In this document: piece by piece, positions 1 to 10,155 of the stretch | How positions within the stretch are numbered: the first letter of the stretch is position 1 | Layout: each line of letters begins with the position of its first letter | Origin: Thunnus maccoyii | Taxonomy: Eukaryota > Chordata > Actinopteri > Scombriformes > Scombridae | Length of the DNA stretch: 64,000 bases | Direction: 5' to 3' | NCBI RefSeq assembly: GCF_910596095.1 | Contig: NC_056550.1 | Location: 14,172,001 to 14,236,000 of the forward strand | Notes under the pieces: generated by a model | What the model saw: the letters and a program-made list of their open reading frames with translations, nothing else | What the model was told of the DNA's origin: nothing | Databases searched by the model: none | Program-made: the position numbers and the translations under genes

Positions 1-11
1 CTCTTTCCTAC

Positions 12-3000
12 CTTGGCCTCCGTACCCGCCACCAGGTCTTTGAGCTCGATGATTTTGTCGTTGATGGACGAGCGGTAGCGCTTCTCAATGGCGTTGTGAG
101 CGGTGCGCTTCTCCCCCTTGTGTACCTGGCCGACTGGCTTACCGCTGATAGCGATGCGGTTGATTGGCAGCTTCTCAGCGTCCACCATGACAGGCACCGT
201 GGTCAGGATGGTGCCCCCGCCCATAAAGGCCTGAGGAGGTACGCAGGGTGGGATGGGAGAGGGGAGAAATAGGAGTAGAACAAAAAAAGTAGACAGTTGG
301 GTGAAGAATTTGCAAAGGAAAATTGTATTTCTCTCTCTTCACTCTCACAAGTTCTTTTTATGGTCAAAGGAATATTCGATCACCACAGTTTAGATCTTAA
401 TCCTCTTTGCTACAAATTGGTTGTAAAGGTGATTATGTAAAATTGAAACTTTTCTATTATTGCAGCTGAGAGATTTGCATTGGATGAGTGAATGACATTA
501 CCAAAGTGTGTTGTGTGATCAGAGTTTAAACAGCACACGATGTTTCTACCTGCAGTGAAGTGCTCTGTACTGGGGTGGTGGTGGTGGCCAGGGATGTGGG
601 AGAGGCCACAGTAGTAACTATACAGGGGTCATGCTTCAGAGTGGTCAGCAGCAGAGATTCAGCCTTGATGAACTGGGGTTGAAGCAACACCTGAGAAACA
701 CACGAATCAGGACAGATACACAGATGTTAAGTCTGCTTTTTGATTCCATAATACTCAAAAACAAGAAATGCATACAAGTCAGTTCAGGTTCGTTCAGGTG
801 CCGGTCTTGTACACTTACAGGTACTTGCTGTACATGAGATGTGATAGTCTGAGTCGGTGGGCTTGCCGACGTTGCGAGCAGAGGAGAGGTGGTGGTCAGC
901 CCTTGGAGCTGAGCCTGAATGGCCACTGGTTGAACAGTTGGAGGTGAGGATGACAAAGTGGTGACTGGTTGGCTCACGCTGCCTGGACTGCCAGCTGGAA
1001 AAATAGTTACGAAACAGTGAAGGAAATTCTACAGTGAATGAGTTCATTGCTAAATTGCTTTCCATTACATAAGTATTGCAATGACTTTCTTTCATCTATT
1101 CCATATTTGTACTTAAACTAAAAACCATGATGTCACTGAGCAATGAAGGCAAGAGAATATTAGATGTTTGTATTGGTTTATGAAATGTACCGATGCAAAT
1201 CAAGTAGTAACAGCTTCTGTTGCTGCAATTGACATTGTGGAAGTTATAGATTATGGGTTTGTAGACCACTAGGTGAGCTGCTATCTCATTAGAAATAAGT
1301 GATAGCAACATTCAGTGCGTCACCTTCTTATCAGCTCCAACGGGGCTGGTGATTGCATCCAACTATGAGTAACAAGGTTGGGGAATTTCTTCAATGAGTA
1401 ATAAAAACTTTTTACTGCGTCTTGAATGTGCAATGTGTAATCTGCTACATTTCCAAACCATTAAGCATTAGTAGGTTTTTTCAGTGGACATGGTTGGTGT
1501 GTATATTTATTTTACACATACAAATTAAAGGAAAAACCGGTACAGGTCTGAATGCTTGACCCCTACAGTGAAGGGATCTGGTGGCTTTGTTATGCTTTGG
1601 GGGGCATTTTGCTGACATATTCTGGGTCCACTTGTCCTCTTAGAGGGAAGGTCACTGCAAATCAATACAAAGTTGTTCTGAGTGATCATCTTTATCTTAT
1701 GATGAAACATTTCTATCCTGATGGGAGTGGTCTCTTCCAGGATGACAACGCTCGCGTCCACAGGGCACGAGGGGTCACTGAATGGTTTGATGAGTATGAA
1801 AATGATGTGAATCATATGCTATGACCTTCACAGTCACCAGATCTCAACCCAGTTGAACACCTATGGGAGATTTTGGACGGATGGAGCAGACAGCGCTCAC
1901 TACCATCATCATCAAAACACCAAATGAGGGAAGATCTTTTGGAAAAATAGTGTTCATCCCTCCAGTAGAGTTCAGAGACTTGTTGAATCAATGCCAAGGC
2001 GCATTAAAGCTGTTCTGGTGGCACATGGTGGCCAAACACCTTACTAAGACACTTTATGTTGGTTTTTCCTTTAATCTGTCACCGGTCTGTGTATATATAT
2101 ATATGCTGCAATGTGTACATATACAATGGGTGTTGCCCAGACAAAGCAGTTTCATTTAGCTTAAAGATGTTCACACTGCTGAGCAAAGTCTATTAGATTA
2201 GGGCAATCAGCTGAGGTTGAATAACCTAGTGTCCAAGTTTAAGAAATGCAATACACATGAAGAGCCACCCTTGTTGGGCTCTGGGGTTTAATTTGGGACA
2301 CATTTCCAAACTGGCATGGGAAACACAAATCTGATTTAAACTACATTGGCCCTGGCTTTGTAATCCTTTTAAAAGTAATTAACTATTTTAGCTGCAGGTG
2401 CGTACAAGAGGCAGCGGTCCAACACTATTTATTCTTGTTGATTTCTAGCATTTCCCTCCTTTTTAAAATAGAATACAGAAGTAGCTCTCCATTCTTATAT
2501 TATTTACTGTGCATCAGTTGTGATAACATAACAATGTGCGCCCAAGAGTCATACATACAAGAAGAAACCTATACAAGCATTGTTACAGCCAATTCGCTGA
2601 AACACCTACCAAACATTACAGCTCCTGTTTGCTAAAGAACGCAATGATTTATTCTTTACAAGCCATTTTCAACTAGTTTTTCACACTGAATATCTGGTTT
2701 TGTACCTGGATTTAGTATTGAATTGATCCAATAACAGACACACAGTACCAGACAAAAGATTGAACACAGGTGTGTCTGAACTTTTGACTGGTACTGTACA
2801 AAGCGAGAAAACCCGTCACTGCACAAAGAAAATAAGACTATAACCTGTGTTAAAACATCCCAATGCCTTTTTAAAGTCTTAAACTCGGATTATCTACCTT
2901 TTACTCACAGCACAAGGATAAACTCTCATCACCATCAAATTGTACTTACCTGTGTAAGTGTTTGGGCTGCTGTAGTTGGTCCGAGTCTGCTGGGTCTGAA

Positions 3001-6000
3001 CCTGAACTTGAGCCTGAAGTTGTGTCTGTGGCTGAGGTTGGGGTTGAGGTTGAGGTGGAGTCTGTGGTGCAGGAGAAGTGAAGAGGGCCTGAGGCGTGGA
3101 GCTGAATACTGGGTTCGGTCCTGGTGATCCATGAGGTGAGGCTGCCTGAGCCGGGGGTGACTGGCTGAGAATGGGTTGGGGCTGTTCCACCTGGGGCTGT
3201 CTGAGGCTCTGAGCCTGCTGCGGGGAGGCTGGCTGCTGCCGCGGGGTGGAGTTGGATACCTGGGCCAGGGGGGACTGCTGGAAGGTGGGTGGCTGGAAAA
3301 CCTTGTCTGGGGTTGAGGAGCTGCGGGTGATGGGAGGCCCCAGGAGCGCATCCAGGTGGGGGCTACTGCTGAGGATAGAGGAGGAGGACGTAGATGGAGG
3401 TGTGGTAGTGGTGGAGGGAGGGGCAGCTGAGGTGATGGACTGGGTCAGAGCAGGAAGCTCTTGGGTGGGGGCAGGTCCTGTGTATGGAGGGTTATCAAAC
3501 AGTCCTCCAAACTCCATGTCCTGGTTGTTGATGAGCTGAAGCATGTCTAAGGAAGGACAGAAATCAGAACCACCATCAGAACTGGATCCAAATGTATATA
3601 AACCAGGCATTTGTTGAGAAACATGGTTTTCAACTACAACAAACTGAATCTCCTGCACTTCTGTCTACATCTCAACCCACATGCACAGTGTTTATAATAT
3701 AGCCGACCAAAGAAAGCACTCAAAATTCAGTTACAACATATTGTAGTGACTTACAGGGAAATGCAATCACTGTGCTAAAATAGCCTCATGTAAGTAGGAA
3801 GTACCATAAATCTAACGTTACAAGGCATTTACTGTAGCATGGGATAACAATGCACTGTTTTTTGGTTTGTGTATCAAAATCAAGTAAAAACAGGTGTAAA
3901 CCAACAAACATACAAACTGTTCTAAACAAATAGCTGTTCTTTGTTTCAAAACGGAATCACCAAATACTTTATAATCTATGACAAATTACTGTTTGTGGCA
4001 ACTTCCTGATAATGAAGGCAGATTTTGATTTCAACACATTTTTCCTTTTCATACTCAAACAGTATGACACAAATCAGAACCAAGATTCAATTATAACCAA
4101 AAACTGAATCAGAATCAAATCAATTAATTGACCCTCTTCACAGTGTATAATGACATAGATTGTACAAACAGCACAGTCTTGCATAAGGTACAAACTGTTG
4201 TGGAAAACACCAAATACACATATACTGTACATGCTACATTTTATTCAACCATGTGCATTCAAGCAATTTATAGTATTCCTGCAGCTGTGGGCCACACTGT
4301 TGCAAAATAACTATTAGTAAACTGGTCTGATACATCAGTGAGAAGACATGAAAGAGTTCTTAAAGTTGAAAGTGAAATTTATTTCTGTCTGCAATCAATA
4401 AGAGAGATGATTAGGTCATAAGTATAAATATACAAATTCAAATACACACAAAGACACATAAAAAAGGAGACACATACTCAAATACCACAGTTGAAAACAA
4501 CTTAAAAGATTTCTGCTGTCCAAAAAGTAATTTGGTTATGGGCTCGTGGGTCTGAGTCTGCATGATCTGGGCCTAAGAGATCCAAAATTTCCAAAACGTT
4601 TATTTTCCAAAACAAGCTGCTGCAGTTTATTTTGAAATTTTATTTATTTGAGAAATATCATGCTCAATATAAAACCTGACATTATGCTCATCAACACCCT
4701 GTTATATTGTGCTCCGGAAAGATGCCAAAATTAATTTTGACCTGAAGCAGCTCAACAGGAACATATTACTCAATAAAAAAATTTAAAAAAAAAAAAAAAA
4801 TACTGACACTGAGTGTATGTTGTGTCTGTAGTGAAACGCAGCAGCCTGGATTTGTAAACCAGTGTTTTGTATGAGGTGATCGCTCTTGACCAATCAGAGC
4901 GCGTCTCAGAGACTTGCTATGCCGATCAGCTCAAGACAGGAAAGAGAGGGAGCGCTGTCTGCACGAGGTTACCATCGAGCAGCATCACCGTGGGTTACTG
5001 TCGGTCACATTTTGGGAAGATACTGAGAACGTCTGCAAGATATGCATTACTGCCTATAATATACGCAGTGCAGCCTTACATAAATACACGATGGCTATTA
5101 CTGTAGAGATGCATATTGGCCATTACAGTAAAATCTCCAGAAAAAAAACACAGAAAATAGTACTCCATGTATGCAATTAACGCTTTCTTCACCTTCCATC
5201 CCTAATATTAACACCAAATGTGTGATGAGCATGTGCCAACTTATGAAAAACTAATGCAAACGTAAGGAAGCACGTGTTTATAACTAAAACGAGATAGAAA
5301 GATGTGAGACAGGAGGCCTCATTAGAGCGCAGTGTTACAATAATCTATTGATTTCGTGATCATAAAATAAACACAAATTAGTATAAAATGTTTCGATTCG
5401 GTCAACTGAGGCACCGTGAACCCAAAGAGGAGGAATGACCGACAGTAACCCCTGTCTGAGGAGCAAGCTGGGGGCGGGGCGCACTCACGACCATTCACCA
5501 TGTTAGCTTCACCTACTAGCTTAGCTAACTCACCCAGTCTTAATACTATTATTATGCGACAGCATGATTATCACAGCAAGGTCTGACAGCGCATGAAACA
5601 AGAAACAACACCGTAAGACCTCTAACGAAACCACACGTTATAAGCTCAGCTAACCAAGAGAGAGAAAGTCATTAGCTGGTCTAGCTAATGACGGCTGAAA
5701 GCTACGTTGGGAGCTAAAACCTTCAAAATTGGCGCTGTCTGTTAGCATAAATGAGGTTTTTAAACAGCTTGTGACAAGTATAAGACAGGAGCTACACAAG
5801 ACTTGATGAGTGAAACACACATGGCATTCAGATAAATTATAACCGGCGTTGTTTGGTTTGGGCTGTTTAGTTAACCTGACTGAGTTACATTATCGTATTT
5901 TCTTACCATCAATGTCGCTTAAGAGGGCCGTGTCGATGTCGCTGGGGTCATTAAGCGACAGTGTTGGATCCAGATTATCCAGCGAAGCATCGTCAAACGA

Positions 6001-6012
6001 CAGGTTGTTCAT
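12..6012 (-). CDS. srebf1: srebf1, sterol regulatory element binding protein 1, 5' part (exons 1-5)
   Basis: Coding exons read on the minus strand: 6012-5907, 3546-2950, 994-819, 690-550 and 230-12, all with AG/GT borders and matching phases (413 codons). The gene continues beyond the left edge. SREBP-1 is an ER-membrane bHLH-zipper transcription factor released by proteolysis to switch on lipid synthesis. Exon 1 encodes a short acidic start ([10 protein letters not shown]). Exon 2 opens with [10 protein letters not shown] and [10 protein letters not shown], the SREBP-1 transactivation signature, then a long Ser/Pro/Gln-rich region. Exon 4 has [15 protein letters not shown]. Exon 5 has [10 protein letters not shown] and the basic helix with the SREBP-specific Tyr ([11 protein letters not shown], Tyr about residue 392). 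Zipper, membrane and regulatory domains lie outside the window. The start is the 1a-type ATG; a 1c-type first exon is suspected in intron 1 but I could not locate it. The [10 protein letters not shown] motif favours srebf1 over srebf2. Confidence 0.95.
1524..2075 (+). mobile_element. Tc1-family transposon, internally deleted and dead
   Basis: Located in srebf1 intron 2. The translation shows the 3' half of a Tc1 transposase: [11 protein letters not shown] (second catalytic Asp region) and [14 protein letters not shown] (third catalytic residue region), separated by a TGA where family members usually have Trp. The N-terminal DNA-binding domain and first catalytic Asp are absent. A perfect 15-bp inverted repeat (ATTAAAGGAAAAACC at 1524-1538, complement at 2061-2075) flanks the remnant, so it looks like a deletion derivative and not a random fragment. 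It cannot encode an active transposase. Confidence 0.85.
2742..2798. repeat. Short inverted repeat resembling fused transposon ends
   Basis: ACAGTACCAGACAAAAG at 2742-2758 is mirrored by CTTTTGACTGGTACTGT at 2781-2797, with related sequence (ACACAGG/TGTGTC) continuing inwards. The whole unit is about 57 bp and would fold into a near-continuous hairpin. It resembles the terminal repeats of a teleost DNA transposon joined with almost no interior. Located in srebf1 intron 2, near exon 2. Confidence 0.6.
4871..4894 (-). promoter_or_regulatory. CCAAT box plus SRE-like site in srebf1 intron 1
   Basis: On the gene strand an inverted CCAAT box (ATTGG, 4894-4890) is followed 9 bp later by ATCACCTCAT (4880-4871), 8 of 10 matches to the SRE-1 core ATCACCCCAC. 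The pair lies about 100 bp downstream, in the gene direction, of an LXR-type element. NF-Y plus SRE plus LXRE is the known architecture of mammalian SREBP-1c promoters, so this is inferred to be part of the internal 1c-type promoter. Confidence 0.5.
4992..5007 (-). promoter_or_regulatory. LXR response element (DR4), copy 1
   Basis: On the gene strand the sequence is TGACCGACAGTAACCC; the complement GGGTTA-CTGT-CGGTCA is a DR4. It differs at one base from the LXRE I recall from the mouse Srebf1c promoter (GGGTTACTGGCGGTCA). It sits in srebf1 intron 1, about 1.45 kb upstream of exon 2, where mammals place the SREBP-1c promoter. Confidence 0.65.
5436..5451 (+). promoter_or_regulatory. LXR response element (DR4), copy 2, inverted
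   Basis: The same 16-mer, TGACCGACAGTAACCC, occurs on the plus strand 428 bp from copy 1, in opposite orientation. A GC box (GGGGCGGGGC, 5471-5480) lies 19 bp away. Two LXREs also occur in the mouse 1c promoter, though much closer together. Confidence 0.6.
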
Positions 6013-7602
6013 CTTGACTCTTGTGCCCGGCTATCCAATTAATCAGAAACTTCTCACGTCCCTACATTTGCCAAAAAAAAGCTTCAACTCCCAAGTCTAC
6101 CTTGAAACACGCGCAAAGTGAGGTGCAACTTTTTTTTAAATCTGTCAACTAGCTGCTCACTCCTACCCCCATGATCGTGCAGGGAAACTTGTAAAGCCTA
6201 GCACAAACACTGGAGCTCATTCACAGCACTGGAACAAATCCACCTCGCCGATAATGATTGACAGGCGCCGCAGCCAATCAGAGCCCTCGAACTGGATCGT
6301 CACGTCACTGGCTCTCAGGGTTGTTTTGATTGTCATAGCAGCATGTGGGCCATAAGGATATCGTTTTATAGAAAAATCTACACTAAGACATGACCATTAA
6401 TATGCTAGACAAACTATTAGAATGTCTCCGGAATACTCGTATGAATTAATGTGAAAAGTACTGTAAAATAATTATCTACTGAGCACAAATGTGTACTATA
6501 ATGCAACAAATGCTCATTTATTCCAGTTCTGTATGGTTGTTAATTAATGTTTAGCATTATTATTATTTCACCAAACATTGCATTTTGAGTGAAACAGCAT
6601 GCATGTGTTTATTGTGGGTTTGCCCCCGACAGCCAATCAAAGCCGAGCAGGCGTGGGGCTACTGAAAGTCAAGTTTGTTTGACGCGGAGCGGCGGCTCCT
6701 CCTGTAGAACCAGTGAAAATCGTCCAATGGGAAGCTCAGAAACCGAGTGGGGTGATCTGACGTCACATCTCTGGTCTAGTGATTACATCATGTGTTTCTC
6801 TCCTATAATAGTGGAAGCAGCAGCAGGGAAATAACCTGGAGGGATACAAGTGGCCAAAGTACGATAAAATGAGGAAAAATATAATATTTTGTCAAAAAAA
6901 ACAAACAACTTTGAGACTGGGCACAAATGTAACAATCTATATACTTCATTTATCTCTGTAAAGTAGTAAAATAAAGCTTATTCCAGAAAAAAACATTTAA
7001 ATTATTAATAATGTAAATAATTGAAAACACAGAATTTTTCAGAAAAATAAGCATCAGATAAATTAAAATTATAATGTGTCACGTGCATACAAAGGGGTCG
7101 CCCCACAAAGGCATGTTGGGGAAATAGGTCACTGACCTAGAGTAGTACAGCAAAGTTGTTATCAGTACTGAGGGAGCGGATGAATATTAAAAGCCTATCG
7201 GCAGGCCTTGTAGTGTTGGTGATGGAGTATGTTTGCATAAAGGTGAATGTCTTGCTCACTTTTGGAAACATGCCAGTGATGCTAAACAATCAACTATAGG
7301 TAACAAAAACTTTAAGAGAAGTAAAACTTGTATAAACATCTGTGTGACAAAAGGAGTTGTTTACATTTTCTGTATGCTAAGCTGTTATGCCAAGCAGAAA
7401 GGATGAAGTGTCCATGAACTACTAAATGGGACGGGGTGGGGGGGTGAGAAGCTCATGTGACAATGAATGGCCAGTGAAGTGCAAGATTGAGGGCCTGTTG
7501 CATCAGCATGTGCACGAGGAAGTGGGAGATTCACAGACACACAACCTCAACTGTAAAATAACCACAAACAATTGTGAGGTAGAGGTCACACATTGCTAGT
7601 GT
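6013..7602. other. Intergenic region between srebf1 and tom1l2 (srebf1 upstream region)
   Basis: This holds the srebf1 5' UTR and 1a-type promoter. A CCAAT box within GCCGCAGCCAATCAGAGC (around 6269-6286) and a CRE-like TCACGTCAC (6300-6308) lie near the start. A second cluster with CCAAT boxes (6633-6637, 6724-6728), an exact SRE-1 and a CRE lies around 6.6-6.8 kb. No further exon is convincing. From about 6840 to 7600 the DNA is AT-rich with no recognised element. The start codon is at 6012-6010. Confidence 0.6.
6724..6765 (-). promoter_or_regulatory. CRE - SRE-1 - NF-Y cluster upstream of srebf1
   Basis: In the srebf1 direction: palindromic CRE TGACGTCA (6765-6758), exact SRE-1 core ATCACCCCAC (6756-6747), an 18-bp spacer, then an inverted CCAAT box ATTGG (6728-6724). 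SRE-1 with NF-Y at 16-20 bp is the established arrangement of SREBP target promoters. The site lies about 735 bp upstream of the srebf1 ATG and downstream of the tom1l2 3' end, so srebf1 autoregulation is the likely role. Confidence 0.6.
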
Positions 7603-7608
7603 TTTATT
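7603..7608 (-). terminator. Candidate poly(A) signal of tom1l2
   Basis: AATAAA on the minus strand, 2.5 kb beyond the tom1l2 stop codon. If used, tom1l2 has a 3' UTR of about 2.5 kb (7.6-10.15 kb), which is AT-rich and has no other recognised feature. Earlier signals cannot be excluded. Confidence 0.4.
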
Positions 7609-10155
7609 GGGCAGTTACATACGTGCATTAGGTCAAACAGATTTCTGACCATTAGTAATGGCAGCAGACGGCACAGCCAAACAGACACGAGACATCCACG
7701 AACAGAAAACAAGTCTCTCTTCCATGTCTAAATGTCTGATTCATCAGTATTAAAAGACATTCAGTAACCATTTTGACATAGCCAGAATTTCGAGGAATAC
7801 ATGTTGCAATCAAGACTAAAGCTTCATAAAAGCAAGTAACACAGTACACTCTGTTATAGGTCCAGAGATTCGTAACATATTAACACAGAAAAAAAACTGA
7901 AGTTCCCTTTAAAAGGACCTCCTGTTACATTTTTAGTAACCATCTTTGTTCCGCCTGCATTGTTTAGTTTTTCAAAGTGGACTCAGTGGTTGATTGTAAA
8001 TTTGATGCTATTATCTCAGTTACCTGGCAATTTTATTAAACCTACTAAAATACATTTAAATATTTAATCACACTGATTATGTTGACACAAATAATTTTTC
8101 AATGCATCTAGGTTAACAAATATAACAAATCATGAATATTTCTCTCCACTGGGAGGCCTATACTGACAAAGTATAATTCAACAAGTAATTTTGACGCATG
8201 TTTAGGCTTTTACTACTTGGGAGGAAATTCAAATGGTCTGCCTTGGATTGACAAGGCTTTTGGTCTTTAATGGACTGAAAGAAGAAAAAAAAATCTTTGA
8301 AGTGCAGAGCAAGGTTAGAACAAACCAGAGCATCAGCAAAAGAGCTGGAATGAAGACAGGATTGCTTTTGCCTCAGTGTGATCTTAAGTACACCAAAGCT
8401 TCAGAGCTTCTTTTCTGAAATCAGTCAATCACAGAAATGTTTGTATGCAGCTCTAACAAGAGCGGATGAATCATGAAAATACACCAAGAATGAAAATATG
8501 TCTTTGACGGCACAAATCAAAGAAAGTACAACTGTGTTTGTTCACTGTGTGCTTCAGCCTGAACCACAAAAAGTTCAATAATGAAGTGTACAAACATGAA
8601 TTTTTTCCTTTTTTACATGAACTATAAAAATACAATCAGGGGATGAAATAATACATAAACCTCCCTGCCTTCTGGATATTACTATGAGCCAATACATTTT
8701 TAACCAGATACAGAAACTAATATTTCTGTATTTTGAGGTATATAGAATACATAGTATAGAGTATGTGAAGATCTACCTATATGAATACATCCATTACAAT
8801 AGTGCATTGTAAGCTATAAATTTTATCTTTTAGAAGATTATGACGCCGGCGCTAAGTCATGCCACTAATTTAAATGCCTTTTTTTTGTCTTGCATCTTCA
8901 TGTAATTTCTATTATTCTTAAAACCTTTTGTAATCACAACTTTGTAAGTCCATCTATCCACTTCTATGAATGTGTTTTGTGAACATGTGCTTGAATTAAA
9001 CAGTTAGAAAAGTTATGTGCAAAATGAAGTCAATCTAAAGATCACTTCCCATCCCCTAGAAAAATAGTAACCATCTTGTAAACACAAAGGACAAAATACA
9101 GATTTGTTTTTGCTTCAAAGTGCACAGACATTAATATAGCAGAGGAAGGAAAATGTTCATGATACCATAATATCTATAACACATGAATGTAATTATTGTT
9201 CAACAAGTGAAATTAAGTGCTGATTGGTCATTAAAGCCTAAATATTCTTTGGAATGGCTAAAAGTTTCAAGAGCTACTTTTTTCAGCTAATTTCTTGTAG
9301 CTTTTCAGAGACTGAAAAGACTGATGGGAAATATTCCATGGGCACGTTCCTTCCCCTTAGCCATTTCAAATACATAACAGAGAATCCTAACAAGTGCTTT
9401 TTTAGATTTTTTAGTCTTTATTCCCTTTGGTTAAAGGAATGCTGGCATACACCGTTTATCAATATTAGCTATAATTTAGCTATAATGTGCCTTGTTAGCG
9501 ATGTTAGCCTGCTAACAGTCTTTTCTCCACTCTGCTTCAGTCAAACTGGGTAATAAAATATGCTGCCATTCCACACATATCTCAGTATTAAAAGCATGAC
9601 TACAACTCTTAACTGGACTATTTGTAGAAAAAAAAATTATGCATGAATCAACCATAACCACAGCGCTAGTACATAGTACAGAACAAACCATTAAAACAAT
9701 AAATGCATAAATTAGCAAAAATTAGCCGAATGTAGTCGAACAACACAATATAATCCTAATTGTATGCTTCCATACTGACTTGACGCGTGGACCTGCAGTG
9801 AAATTTTCCATTAATCCCGCAGTAATACACCACATCTTTAAACCTCATCTAACATGTTAACAAGTCCTTTGGTGGAGCGTTACAAATGAGATGCAGGGCT
9901 GCGCGTACATCCCACACTTACAGATTAATACATCCATATATAGTAAAACGCAACACAGTAGTGCGCAGTGAACATGTCGGACCTCTGTATGTTAGGGCAA
10001 CAATGTGGAAAGAGAATTACAAGGAGGTGGAGATCACTTGCTACACCACTGCCGGTCAGCGATGAAATGGGACTGGAGGGACTGTTTGAGGGGAATCATT
10101 TAGGGCGAGGACCTTTAGATGCCCTGGAGAGAGATTGAGATTCTCTGAGAAGAGT

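Noticed and set aside
2894-3658. A 254-codon open frame on the minus strand taken as an intronless gene
   Set aside because: Its middle is srebf1 exon 2 (3546-2950) with proper splice sites; the extensions on both sides are intron read-through.
3547-5906. SREBP-1c-type first coding exon (mammalian MDCTFE)
   Set aside because: I searched intron 1 on the minus strand for a short ATG exon with a phase-1 donor and found none convincing; only the promoter-type motifs are reported.
1-6012. miR-33 host-intron hairpin of SREBF genes
   Set aside because: In mammals it lies in a late intron of the gene, which is beyond the left edge of this window.
6589-6834. 81-codon open frame upstream of srebf1
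   Set aside because: It overlaps the SRE/CRE/CCAAT cluster, runs opposite to srebf1 and has no similarity or splice context.
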